From positions 137,397,990-137,461,989 of the forward strand of contig CP136067.1 of NCBI GenBank assembly GCA_032622095.1: a stretch of DNA of 64,000 nucleotides. Reading direction: 5' to 3'. Of the stretch, positions 1 through 10,860 are shown in pieces. The translations under genes were made by a program, and so were the position numbers. Numbering within the stretch: position 1 is the stretch's first letter; the number at the start of each line of letters is the position of its first letter. Below the pieces are notes generated by a model. It ran no database searches, had not been told where the DNA came from, and worked only from the letters and a program-made list of their open reading frames with translations. Source of the stretch: Siphonodentalium dalli (Eukaryota; Mollusca; Scaphopoda; Gadilida; Siphonodentaliidae).

Positions 1-477
1 TGATTTCTGTCCCATATCAATATAAATGTTGAGAAGAAACAATGTGAAATTCGAACGTAAAAATCTCCTTAAACCGAATCTTTTCAATATCAGTTTTTGA
101 AGTATCGAGATTAGTTATTGAGATAGGGTATTAGTCTAATATCCTACTGATCCTGGTTTCGTGAAGATTTCTATAACGCTTTGAAGAAATCGGCGTTTGA
201 TTTTGTTTATACATGTATCAAAGTTGCCCACCCCTACCCATCCAAGCCCTGGTCCATACGGCGTCGCCTTAAAGCCCACACATTTATATTTCCTGTACCA
301 TAAAGAGATGATGATATATATAATGTTGGTGAAAATCGGCGACCAGTTTTGTTGTTCACTGTTGGTGCCCCTCCACACCCCTTACTCCAATAGGAGCACT
401 TTGGTTTCTTTAGACCATATCACTGGATTCCAAATATCACGGAAATGACTATCTGCAAGCTTGATGGAAATGGGCTA
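1..477. other. Unassigned flank, no gene recognised
   Basis: AT-rich sequence with only short open stretches on both strands (about 80 codons) that show no recognisable motif. I see no repeat shared with the rest of the window here. The boundary near 478 is where sequence alike to the interior of the family A repeat begins. Confidence 0.5.
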
Positions 478-956
478 CTAAGACCCGTCCAAAACACTCA
501 GTGGACAAAAGTAACCGCACGTATCAAATTTCGTCGAAGGTCAATGTCACGTCGCATGGGTAGACGAATAGGCTGATGAGACTCCCCGTACGAATGTACC
601 CCCACATACCAAGTTTCATCGAAATCCCGTGATATTCGGGCGTTTGACCTTGAAATGACCCGATTTCAAGGTCACGTCACACGGGCAAATTAATCGGCTT
701 ATGCAAATCACCGGCCGAAGATACCCCCGCATACCAAGTTTAATCGAAATCCCGTGATATTCGGGCGTTTGACCTTGAAATGACCCGATTCAAGGTCAAG
801 GTCACGTCGCACGGGCAAATTAATAGGCCTATGCCCGTTCCCGGCCGAAAATATCCCCACATACCAAGTTTCATCGAAATCGGGTCGGCCGTTTTCGAGT
901 TCATCGCGAACACACACACAGACACACAGACAGATCTTCCAAAATATATAATAGAC
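478..956 (+). repeat. Family A element, copy A1, 5'-truncated
   Basis: This copy lacks the head of the element and starts inside the core. Three core units are visible (cccacatacc or cccgcatacc at about 601, 726 and 856, so spacing 125-130 bp). Each has a TGACCTTGAAAT ... TTCAAGGTCA motif. It ends in a (CA)n/(CAGA)n stretch followed by the A+T end AAAATATATAATAGACTAG at about 941-959, directly abutting the head of the next copy. Confidence 0.75.
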
Positions 957-1709
957 TAGAAGGTGACCCGACTTCGTCCGGGCTTTGACCTTGAATTGTC
1001 CATTTTGAAGGTCAAGTCCAAAACACTGCCCGGACAAAAGTACCCGACAAACGTGCCCGTCGAAATCCATCCGGTTTTACCCGATTTGACCTCGAATTGA
1101 TCATTTTGAAGGTCAGGTCGGGGTCACGACTCGACCCGTCCAAAACACTCAGTGGACAAAAGTAACCCTATGTATAAAATTTCGTCGAAATCCGATCAAA
1201 ATTGGCGATTTGACCTTGAATTTACCCGATTTCAAGGTCAATGTCACGTCACACGGGCAAATGAATATGCTTATGAGACTCCCCATACGAAAGTACCCCA
1301 CATACCAAGTTTCATCGAAATCCCGTGATATTCGGACGTTTGACCTTGAAATGACCCGATTTCAAGGTCAAGGTCACATTGCACGGGCAAATTAATAGGT
1401 TTATGCCACTCCCCGACCTTATGTACCCCCACATACCAAGTTTCATCAAAATCCCGTGATATTCGGGCGTTTGACCTTGAAATTACCCGATTTTAAGGTC
1501 AATGTCACGTCGCACGGACACATTAATAGGCCCATGCCACCCCCGGCCGAAAATACCCCCACATACCAAGTTTCATCGAAATCGGCTCGGCCGTTTTCGA
1601 GTTCATCGCGAACACACACACAGACACACGCACACACACACACACACATACACACAAACAAACGCACCCACACACACACACACAGATCTTCTTAAATATA
1701 TAATAGACT
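957..1709 (+). repeat. Family A element, copy A2, near complete
   Basis: This is the reference copy of family A. The head reads GACCCGACTTCGTCCGGGCT; CCCGAC and GTCCGGG can pair around a TTC loop with one bulged C. The core is about five diverged units of roughly 130 bp, each with extended nuclear-receptor half-sites (TGACCTTGA and TCAAGGTCA), often in an inverted arrangement. Next comes the phrase around 1571-1610 that resembles all other tails, then (CA)n at 1611-1684 and the A+T end ...TAATAGACTAG. No protein domain is visible. Open frames of 60-80 codons through it are repeat translations. I infer a non-autonomous mobile element or satellite-like unit; the class is unknown. Confidence 0.75.
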
Positions 1710-2494
1710 AGAAGGTGACCCGACTTCGTCCGGGCTTTGACCTTGAATTGACCATTTTGAATGTCAAGGCCAGGTGGGGTCCAACACCAACACCCGAAAA
1801 TGGTGGAAATCGGCCCAGCGGATACCGGGAAATCGGCCCAGCGGATACCGAGATACCCTATGCATCAAATATCGTCCGTAAAATCCGCCAGTTTAACCCG
1901 ATTTGATTTCCACTCAAGTATATAAACGCGCCTCATATACACACGCTCATTAATTATCAAGTTTCAACGTAAAGATAAATTACCATCGGTGCCCGAGATA
2001 TCGCCAAGACGTCTGAAACAGTCAAATGCATCGTCCGGTTAAGCGTTAACGTGATCTAACGTTATGACCTCTAACGACGTCATAGAAGTTACGCATTGTT
2101 TTTATCCTGATGGGAGATAGTACCAATTCTTCTTGATAATTGAGGCAGATAACTAAAACGGATACATACGCATTATATATCGTTGGAAAGAGGAAACACG
2201 AAAGATTCTCACAGTGTCATTATTATGACTGGCATTTTATTATTCGCGCTGTTTCGAATCGATTTGTAAGCACCGAACTCAAATGAAAGTCCCGTAACAC
2301 AGCGTAAAAACATATTTGACCTCGGCACCTGAAAAGTTGACCTCGGATCTGAAAATTAATATGCCTATGCCACTTCCCGACCGATGGTAGCCTCACATGC
2401 GAAGTTTCATCGAAATCGGGTCGGCCGTTTTCGAGTTTATCGCGAACACACACACAGACACACAGACAGATCTTCCAAAATATATAATAGACTA
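1710..2494 (+). repeat. Family A element, copy A3, with foreign or diverged middle
   Basis: The head (1712-1790) and tail (about 2340-2494) match family A. The middle does not: 1795-1870 has a short tandem (atcggcccagcggatacc twice), and about 1915-2335 is unlike the other copies. The tail keeps the (CA)n/(CAGA)n run and the AAAATATATAATAGACTA end, and the head of a family B unit follows at once. The middle may be an insertion or an older diverged core. Confidence 0.6.
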
Positions 2495-3696
2495 CCCGAT
2501 GAGCCCGACGTTGTCCGGGCTATTCAAAAAGCTCTACCCAACCCGACGTTGTCCGGGCATCGATCTATACAATATACGTCGATGGTCCGGGCTATTCAAA
2601 AACCAAATTTCAAGTCGATAGCTCTACCCGTTTCCGAGATCTGGTCTGCGCATGCGCGAAGCTGGCGTCGCACGGGCTCGGCGACCCGATAAAATTCGTA
2701 TCCGGGGCAAGATACATTCACATACCAAATTTCAAGTCGATAGCTCCACCCGTTTCCGATATCTCGTCTGCGCATGCGCGAAGCTGACGTCGCACTGGCT
2801 CGGCGACCCGATAAAATTCGTATCCGGGGCAAGATACATTCACATACCAAATTTCAAGTCGATAGCTCCATCCGTTTCCGAGATCTCGTCTGCGCATGCG
2901 CGAAGCTGGCGTCGCACGGGCTCGGCGACCCGATAAAATTCGTATCCGGGGCAAGATACATTCACATACCAAATTTCAAGTCGATAGCTCTACCCGTTTC
3001 CGATATCTCGTCTGCGCATGCGCGAACTGACGTCGCACTGGCTCGGCGACCCGATAAAATTCGTATCCGGGGCAAGATACATTCACATATCAAATTTCAA
3101 GTCGATAGCTCCACCCTTTTCGGAGATCTCGTCTGCGCATGCGCGAAGCTGGCGTCGCACGGGCTCGGCGACCCGATAAAATTCGTATCCGGGGCAAGAT
3201 ACATTCACATACCAAATTTCAAGTCGATAGCTCTACCCGTTTCCGATATCTCGTCTGCGCATGCGCGAACTGACGTCGCACTGGCTCGGCGACCCGATAA
3301 AATTCGTATCCCGGGCAAGATACATTCACATACCAAATTTCAAGTCGATAGCTCCACCCGTTTCCGAGATCTCGTCTGCGCATGCGCGAAGCTGGCGTCG
3401 CACGGGCTCGGCGACCCGATAAAATTCGTATCCGGGGCAAGATACATTCACATACCAAATTTCAAGTCGATAGCTCCACCCGTTTCCGAGATCTCGTCTG
3501 CGCATGCGCGAAGCGGGCGCCGCACGGGCTCGCCAATACGACAGCGTCCACCGCCTGGTCAAACTACACACACGTACCAAGTTTGGTCCCGATCGGTCGA
3601 GAATCGTAGATTTGTATAAATGACAAACATACAGACAAACATACAGACAAACATACAAACAAACAGACAGAGGTCTTCAAAATATATATGAGACTA
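2495..3696 (+). repeat. Family B element, copy B1
   Basis: The head GAGCCCGACGTTGTCCGGGC is related to the family A head and has the same stem (CCCGAC with GTC-C-GGG) but a GTT loop. An eight-copy 122-bp array follows (separate entry). A unique distal part (about 3512-3600, including cgtaccaagtttggtcccg), a (CAAACATACAGA)n stretch and the end AAAATATATATGAGACTAG then close the element. The same end is found in B2 and B3. There is no coding evidence. Confidence 0.75.
2596..3540 (+). repeat. 122-bp tandem array, eight copies, with NRF1-type palindrome
   Basis: The ATG inside TGCGCATGCGCG recurs at 2652, 2774, 2896, 3018, 3139, 3261, 3382 and 3504, giving spacings of 122,122,122,121,122,121,122. 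The 121-bp steps follow copies missing one base (gaactgacg for gaagctgacg). A 243-bp two-unit higher-order repeat is visible at 2896-3138 and 3139-3381. Because 243 is divisible by 3, a 281-codon frame stays open across it; I treat that as an artefact of periodicity. TGCGCATGCGCG fits the published NRF1 consensus YGCGCAYGCGCR exactly. Units are CpG-rich compared with flanking DNA. Confidence 0.85.
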
Positions 3697-4318
3697 GAAG
3701 GTGACCCGACTTCGTCCGGGCTTTGACCTTGAATTGTCCATTTTGAAGGTCAAGGTCAAGTGGGGTCACGATTTGACCAGTCCAAAAACACTGCCCGGAC
3801 AAAAGTACCCGACAAACGTGCCCGTCGAAATCCATCCGGTTTTACCCGATTTGACCTTGAATTGATCATTTTGAAGGTCAAGGTCTGGTCGGGGTCACGA
3901 TTGGACCCGTCCAAAACACTCAGTGGACAAAAGTAACCCCACGTATCAAATTTCGTCGAAATCCCATCAAAATTGGCGATTTGACCTTGAAGTTACCCGA
4001 TTTCAAGGTCTAGGTCACGTTGCACGGGTAAATGAATATGCTTATGAGACTCGCCATAAGAAAGTACCCCCACATACCAAGTTTCATCGAAATCCCGTGA
4101 TATTCGGGTGTTTGACCTTGAAATTACCCGATTTCAAGGTCAAGGTCACGTTGCACGGACAAATTAATAGGCCTATGCCAGTTCTCGGCCGAAAATACCC
4201 CCACATACCAAGTTTCATCGAAATCGGTTAGGCCGTTTTCGAGTCCATCGCGAACACACAGACACACAGACAGACACACAGACACACAGACAGATCTTCC
4301 AAAATATATAATAGACTA
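3697..4318 (+). repeat. Family A element, copy A4
   Basis: Complete from the head (GACCCGACTTCGTCCGGGCT, 3703-3722) to the A+T end at 4301-4319. It holds about four core units, with TGACCTTGA near 3723, 3859, 3981 and 4112 and the tandem TCAAGGTCAAGGTCAC near 4133. The tail is (CACAGACA)n. It lies head-to-tail between B1 and B2, so A and B units are interspersed in one array rather than forming separate blocks. Confidence 0.75.
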
Positions 4319-4865
4319 GCCGATGAGCCCGACGTTGTCCGGGCTATTCAAAAACCAAATTTCAAGTCAATAGCTCCACCCGTTTCAAAAACCAAATTTC
4401 AAGTCGATAGCTCTACCCGTTTCCGATATCTGGTCTGCGCATGCGCGAAGCTGACGTCGCACGGGCTCGACGATCCGATAAAATTCGTATCCGGGGCAAG
4501 ATACATTCACATACCAAATTTCAAGTCGATAGCTCCACCCGTTTCCAAGATCTCGTCTGCGCATGCGCGAAGCTGGCGTCGCACGGGCTCGGCGACCCGA
4601 TAAAATTCGTATCCGGGGCAAGATACATTCACATACCAAATTTCAAGTCGATAGATCCACCCGTTTCCGAGATCTCGTATGCGCATGCGCGAAGCGGGCG
4701 CCGCACGGGCTCGCCAATACGACAACGTCCACCGCCTGGTCAAACTACACACACGTACCAAGTTTGGTCCCGATCGGTCGAGAATCGTAGATTTGTATAA
4801 ATGACAAACATACAAACATACAGACAAACATACAGACAGAGGTCTTCAAAATATATATGAGACTA
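4319..4865 (+). repeat. Family B element, copy B2
   Basis: It has the head GAGCCCGACGTTGTCCGGGC, then three 122-bp units (palindrome ATG at 4441, 4563, 4685), then the distal B segment and the (CAAACATACAGA)n tail ending AAAATATATATGAGACTAG. It is shorter than B1 only because the tandem core has fewer units, which suggests core expansion and contraction within a fixed frame. Confidence 0.75.
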
Positions 4866-5410
4866 GCCGATGAGCCCGACGTTGTCCGGGCTATTCAAAA
4901 ACCAAATTTCAAGTCCGGGCTATTCAAAAACCAAATTTCAAGTCGATAGCTCTACCCGTTTCCGAGATCTGGTCTGCGCATGCACGAAGCTGGCGTCGCA
5001 CGGGCTCGGCGACCCGATAAAATTCGTATCCGGGGCAAGATACATTCACATAGCAAATTTCAAGTCGATAGCTCTACCCGTTTCCGAGATCTGGTCTGCG
5101 CATGCGCGAATCTGGCGTCGCACGGGCTCGGCGACCCGATACAATTCGTATCCGGGGCAAGATACATTCACATAGCAAATTTCAAGTCGATAGCTCCACC
5201 CGTTTCCGAGATCTCGTCTGCGCATGCGCGAAGCGGGCGCCGCACGGGCTCGCCAATACGACAACGTTCACCGCCCGGTCAAACTACACACACGTACCAA
5301 GTTTCGTCCCGATCGGTTGAGAATCGTAGATTTGTATAAATGACAGACAGACAAACAAACAAACAAACAAACATACATACAGACAGAGGTCTTCAAAATA
5401 CATATGAGAT
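4866..5410 (+). repeat. Family B element, copy B3
   Basis: Same plan as B2. A short duplication of the head segment (gggctattcaaaaaccaaat twice, 4888-4940) is followed by units with the palindrome region at 4980, 5102 and 5224. The first of these reads GCGCATGCACG, the only unit of fourteen in the window that loses the exact NRF1 match. The tail is (ACAAACAA)n and the end is degenerate (aaaatacatatgagatt). Confidence 0.7.
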
Positions 5411-5503
5411 TATATATCGACCCATGTTATACCTCCTCCCATAGCTATAGTTTGGATGTTTAAATGAACCATGTCCAATTAGGCGATTAATGTAGGGAAC
5501 GTA

Positions 5504-5716
5504 CAGTAATGCCCTAAGTAATCGACTCTGTAACCACAGCAGAATTATGGGTAACTTTTCAGGGTGTAGTCGGAAATATGACTTGTTGCCATTCATCGGA
5601 AAGCTCTCGGGGAGAGTTTTCCGATGAATGGCAACAAGCCATATTTCCGACTAAATCCTGAAAAGTTACCCATAATTCTGCTGTGGTTAGAGAGTCGATT
5701 ACTTAGGGCACTACTG
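5504..5716. mobile_element. Mariner-like palindromic MITE, copy 1
   Basis: Long inverted arms of about 100 bp (cagtaatgccctaagtaatc ... gattacttagggcactactg) fold around a short centre near 5609-5612. The ends are CAGT...ACTG, flanked by TA on both sides (5502-5503 and 5717-5718). TA targets and CAGT ends are typical of Tc1/mariner elements. There is no transposase. A second copy of the same family lies at 31983-32492. Confidence 0.7.
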
Positions 5717-6040
5717 TATTAGCAACTAAAAACTTAAAAGTGCATGCATACCACAGGAGTTCTTTATACTGGTACAGGGTACAGTGCATATACGTTCGTC
5801 GTCGCAATTAATAAATAGATCTCGTTTTCTTGCAAGTTAATATCAACTCTCTATAAAAGAATGCACTTCATTCCAAAGGTCGTCAGTTATGGTCGCCAAC
5901 AATGGTCGCCTTATCCGACGAACCATTCTAGTGCTCCAGGCACGTCCTATTGTTCACGGCGTAAAGATCGATTCCACTTCAATGGCTACTGTTTTGTAAA
6001 ACGGCAACAAAGATACCGAAGTATTCACAAAACCAAGCCT
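5717..6040. other. Unassigned interval
   Basis: No repeat match seen inside the window and no convincing coding sequence. The open frame starting at 5861 runs into the TIR of the next element, which argues against it being a gene. Confidence 0.4.
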
Positions 6041-6465
6041 GCAAATAGCGTGTCTGTCATTTGCAGAATGAGGTCCTCAGAGGGTGAATTTAGTGACGCT
6101 AGCGCGCATAGCGGGTTGGCATCACTAAATTCACCCCTGGAGACCTCATTCTGCTTAGGCCCTCAACTGCTATGGTACCTAGGATCAGATTGAAGTTCCC
6201 CAGTTGAAGTTGGTGATGATCACCCATTGGGCACCTCGATTATGCATTTTATCTGCTGCAAATTAGGGAATATAGAAACTTCCCAGAAGGGAAAACTAAA
6301 AACGATGTTAATTTGATACTGTAGATACTTCCCAGAAGATTAGGCCTAAGCATAATGAGGTCTCCAGAGGGTGAATTTGGTGATTCTAGCCCGCTGTGCG
6401 GGATAGCATCACTAAATTCACCCTCTGTGGACCTCATTCTGCAAATGACAGGCACACTATTTGCA
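6041..6465. mobile_element. Palindrome-ended MITE, family G copy 1
   Basis: Outer inverted ends (gcaaatagcgtgtctgtc ... gacaggcacactatttgc) enclose two imperfect hairpins, each with arms around gaatgaggtcctcagagggt and ccctctgtggacctcattc (6064-6160 and 6350-6440), separated by about 190 bp of interior. The same composite lies inverted at 20729-21131, including the interior words cagattgaagttcc and cacccattg. It has no coding capacity. Confidence 0.6.
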
Positions 6466-6650
6466 GGTTTGCACAAAAGACGTTTTGAAAGCAAGGCACA
6501 AGTAACCGATTTATCTGACGTGAAACACCGGATGGTCGTGGTCCCCATGGGCTCCATCAACAATAATATATATTGAAGAATACACAGAGTCGTTATCTTG
6601 TGGGAGAATCTGGATTCAGAATCCTAAACCGATTACGGGGCGGGGCTTAA

Positions 6651-6990
6651 AGGTACGGTTGGCCTTGGCGGTGGGTATCCTGTGAAAATATTTCCACCCG
6701 TCAAAAACCGCCACAAACAGAAAGAACATAAAAATGTAGACAGACTTTGTCCGTATACAAATAAGAAATATCGCATAAACAGTATGTTATTGTCAAATGT
6801 TTGACCATTGTTATGTAAACAAAAGCATAAAAAGTAACTTTTCTGGTGTTTGTTTATATTATGATGGTAAACATAAAGAGCGTTCTTTGTTTGTGAATTC
6901 CTGATATGGAACTAATAAAGAGCGTTTATGCCATTTGTGTGTGATTCGCCAGTAGCATTGTGCTGTCTTCTGTAACACAATCAGGCTCTT
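6651..6990 (+). mobile_element. TTAA-flanked element, family H copy 1 (one end)
   Basis: It starts after TTAA (6647-6650) with aggtacggttggcc and includes caaaaaccgccacaaacaga. This stretch is the reverse complement of the right arm of the complete copy at 9738-10217. The right end is not found, so this is probably a truncated or heavily diverged copy. AT-rich interior with no transposase. Confidence 0.5.
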
Positions 6991-6999
6991 GCTTAGGTA

Positions 7000-9215
7000 A
7001 AATATATTAGGTCTTTATGATAACATGCTGTTTACGTGATGGTCATGGTATATATGAACGAAACTGTATGCGTTTTAATGTTTTTCTGTTTGCGGTGATT
7101 AGAACACGTATGAATATTTTCGACAACTAAGGCCTCACGTGCCTTTAATCGAGATTACACGGATTCTAGGTCAGATTTTGAAATCCACGTGTTCTCCGAT
7201 ACTATGTTTAATGTTCTCCCAGCGTCAAACATGGCTCATGTATTTGACACAAGTATAATTTGTATCTTATATTTATAAAGTTCATGTTTGTTGTGAATGT
7301 CATGCTTTGCTTCTATGTGAATATACATGGCACTTAATTAGCTGCCAATCTCGACTTAATCGTATCTTCTTTTTCGTTCAAGTTAAGGTGTGTTTATTGT
7401 TGAGGGCAAGCATTTCTAACATCTTTAGGTCTCCTGAATCAAATTCCGAAGACGTTGTGGAGAACACACGGAACTTGTCAGTTGTACAGGGACGTGCCGA
7501 CAGGGGTTGGTTGGGGTATCGAAACCCCCCTCCGAACTTTGGTACAATTTTCTTAGCTGTACAGTCATTCATACGTGAGGCAAATCAGGATTCTTTGTAC
7601 TAACAGTTCCAAATAATGATACGTACAAGCCAGCAAACAAACCCGATTTTAAATAAATACATATACAAACTGATGACTAACTCGCTGTGGGGGGGGGGGG
7701 GGGGTGTGGGTGACCGGTGATCTTTATATATGTTCAACTTGTTTTGGTAGTCATGTTGCTTTACCATTACTAATTATTTATTTTTCAGTGTAATAACCTA
7801 TGGGAGAGGGGGGTACCCTTAAGTGAGTCAGCACTTGTCCTCCAACCCCATTGTCTTTATAAACAAGTGTATGTGTTATATACCATGTGTTATCTAAATT
7901 TGACAAATATTTGAAATAGATATGTCTAAACTCAACTTTGGTACATTTCCAGTAGTTGGAAATTTCATGCATGACACAACATTAGTTGGACATTAATTTG
8001 ACACCATATATAGGTTGGAATTGTTCTCATTGTTTGATTTTTTTCAACCAGTAAATGTTGGTAATTTTCCAATCTTATGGTGTGTCAGGTTGGATATTTC
8101 CAAGGGGGTGGAAATGGAATTCTGCGAACCTGTGAGATTGATGTTTGGTTCAAGGTGGGGGGGGGGGGGGTTGCAGTTGGTCGGAAATTTGAGGAAACCT
8201 CTTGCCACGTCCTAGAATTTGTACGTGTGTGTACTTACTCAATAAATTGACTGACAATTCCACTATATAGTCCTGAGATCATAGAATAAGCTTTACATTT
8301 GTGTTTGTGCGATTGTGAGATGCAGTTCACGTGCGATCACAAGACCACAACATTAGCTTCGTGGGAAAAGCTTTATTTTCCAACTAATGTACAGAACGTT
8401 GGCCAAAAAAGGCCTGCGTTTCTGCACTATACAAAGATTATTGTGCAAAACGACTGCATTTAACGAAATAAAACATTTTAAATATGAAATTGCTATAAGA
8501 CTAGATAGTACATACGTGTATCTGATAATTATCCATCGATATCATATAATCCTACTATTTCTTGAATAAGAAGGAACATATAATAACGAACAAAGCAGAA
8601 GACATAGCCATGCAGGTTCACGTGAATTCGGTCAATGGTGACGTATCCGCCGAATTTGAAATCGAGATGCGTTCGGGTGGTATTTTATGGATGGAATTAT
8701 GAAATTAATATGATGAAAGTGACAATGAAATTGACAATGATTTGCTTCAAGTTCGCCATCAACCAAAGTGCTCCCACATCGTTACTATCAATAACATTAT
8801 TATTTGGCTAATTTCAGTAATATTCTCCCAGTTTAGCCTCGATAACACAAATTTGTCTACGCATTTAAAATTCTTTGATATAGATCGTTTATATTCTGCA
8901 ATAATTTGTACACAAGGGACGGATCGTTATGTTTTATTGTGTTTTTAAAATCCGAGGTGGCGAAATCTCGGTTTGTTTACATTATGAACGTTTGAGTCCG
9001 TAATCGGAATCAGAATCTGAATCTGGATTACGACGAAATAACGATTGATTACGATTACGGTCTGTTCGTTTACTGATTCTGGTCTGTTCGTTTACCGAAC
9101 CACGTCGTACCGGGTCTAATCCGTCATCTGAATCCAGATTATCCCACCAAATAACGACTCAGTCGATCACAAATTCACGGTGTCGACGTATGCATGAGTG
9201 AATAATAAGTAATAC
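7000..9215. other. Unassigned interval with poly-G tracts and family K fragments
   Basis: About 2.2 kb without a supportable gene. It contains poly-G runs (7687-7705 and 8157-8171). Pieces near 7940-8110 carry the words gttggaaatttc and caggttggatatttccaa, which recur at 18.9, 20.0, 31.9 and 38.5-39.2 kb (family K). At 8990-9180 there are imperfect inverted segments built on aatctgaatctggattacg. Short frames here are not supported by any motif. Confidence 0.4.
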
Positions 9216-9260
9216 CTCTCTTCTTCTTCTTCTTCTTCTTCTTCTTCTTCTTCTTCTTCG
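9216..9260. repeat. (CTT)n microsatellite
   Basis: A pure CTT/TTC run of about 40 bp. Low complexity only. Confidence 0.9.
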
Positions 9261-9364
9261 CTCTCTCATTCCTATCCTCCTCTCTCGGCACTATCACTAA
9301 TACACAAACATAATAGTTGCATTCCCTGCCATCATATGTGCGTGCACAGCAATATATATAATTT

Positions 9365-9465
9365 CAGGCAATGGCACCCCCACCCACACACACCATCACA
9401 CGCCCTCCCCTATACACACACGCACACACCCCCTCACCCTCACACACACATACACACACATCCGC
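9365..9465. repeat. CA/CCCACA-rich simple repeat
   Basis: Irregular (CACACC)n and (CACA)n sequence. Apparent frames on both strands here are translations of the simple repeat. Confidence 0.8.
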
Positions 9466-9737
9466 GGAGCACCGCAATCTGTTTGTACTCCTTGACATTG
9501 AACGTCACTTCGTTCCCAAGATAGAAGAATTTTGGATATTTCGATGAGATCATCAGAAATTTTCAAGCATTTCCAACAGCTGAGGTGTATTCCGGATGTA
9601 GTTGGGCTGTTTTTTAGTAATAGGCAGGAGACAATAGTCCAATATGATACCAATACGTTCAGTGGAACCTCCACATCCACTGTGAGATTATTGGCCTGCC
9701 CGAAACGTTAATCTCCATAGTCAATATTTTACCTCGT

Positions 9738-10217
9738 TTAAAGGCAGGGGCGGCGTTCGTTGCAGAAATATTCATATCTGTTCAAATCGCCATCAACGGA
9801 AGGAATATTAAAATATATATAGTTTTGTTCATATGCCAAACATAATCAGCGCGTAAATAGTAAATTGTCGTCAAGACGTGCGATGTTGTACGTAAACAAG
9901 AACCTTCTCGTGTTACATAAGTTTTGCTTCTGTTTACATAACAAAGCGCAATTCTACTAGTTAATCACACACAAATTATATAAACGCTCTTTGTTGTTTC
10001 CATATCAGGAAAACAGTAACAAATAATGCTCTTTATGTTTACCATATCCGGATCTAAACAAAAGCCAGGTTCTGTAACATACTGTGTATGCCATATTTCT
10101 GATTGGTATAAGAACAAGGTCTGTCTATATATTTAGGATTCTTCTGTTTATGGCGGTTTTTGGCGGAGCTGAATATTTTAGCAGCATACCCACCGCCAAC
10201 ACCGCCCGTATCTTTAA
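9738..10217. mobile_element. TTAA-flanked long-TIR element, family H copy 2
   Basis: TTAA lies at both edges (9738-9741 and 10214-10217). The left arm AGGCAGGGGCGGCG and the reverse complement of the right arm AGATACGGGCGGTG open long diverged inverted repeats of roughly 100-200 bp. The centre includes mirrored words such as aaagcgcaattc and aaacgctctttg. TTAA target duplication is known for piggyBac and Kolobok elements, but the tips do not settle which. No transposase is present. Confidence 0.55.
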
Positions 10218-10609
10218 TCCTCAGAGCAATCTTAATATATCTTGGTTTAATAGTTTTATCCTTGACGTTTGTCCCCTCTGGTTTGGTTAGCGTTATACAT
10301 TAAATAATAACACTTCCGATTAAGAATTTATTTATATCTATTAATGAAATATCACGTTTGTGTCCAGAATTTAACGGCCTGTTATCGAACTATGTGAATA
10401 TCGCTTCAATTTGCCCTTAATATAACATAATTTTACGACTTCATGCACCAATTCGAGTAATATCATTTTCGACATCACAAATATGATTTGACATGCCGAA
10501 AATCTGCATCACTGCTAAACAATGTGTATTTATCGATTGTTGTGATGAAATGAAAGAATTGTCAGTTACTAAGAGGCGATCTAATTAATAAGTAGGATAT
10601 AACTTTGAT

Positions 10610-10860
10610 ATTATTGGCCTGATATCAGCCCTCGGTAACCTCATATCAGCCTTCGACCTTCTGTCTCAGACTGATATGATATTACCTCGGGCTGATATCG
10701 GACTTAATATCAAACCAACCAAGTAATATTATCTAAGTAATCCTATACTAATGGCCTGGGATAAACATGATCAATCCGTATCGATATATGTGAATATATG
10801 GTGTCACCAGGTGATCAATCCTTATCGATATATGTGAATATATGGTGTCACCAGGTGATC
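10610..10860. repeat. Inverted motif cluster and 44-bp tandem duplication
   Basis: 10616-10710 holds inverted repeats of cctgatatcagcc / ggctgatatc. A unit starting gatcaatcc at 10769 is repeated directly at 10813, giving a 44-bp period with one visible difference (cgta for ctta). The same gatatcagcc/ggctgatatc words reappear near 30.95-31.02 kb. Confidence 0.6.

Noticed and set aside
941-960. Helitron 3' end suggested by CTAG at the element end
   Set aside because: No GC-rich hairpin lies just upstream, the start is not TC in an A/T target, and B copies end in the same way without the required structure.
2774-3619. 281-codon open reading frame through the 122-bp array
   Set aside because: The frame stays open because the two-monomer unit is 243 bp; the opposite strand is also open over long parts, and the product is a pure translation of satellite DNA.
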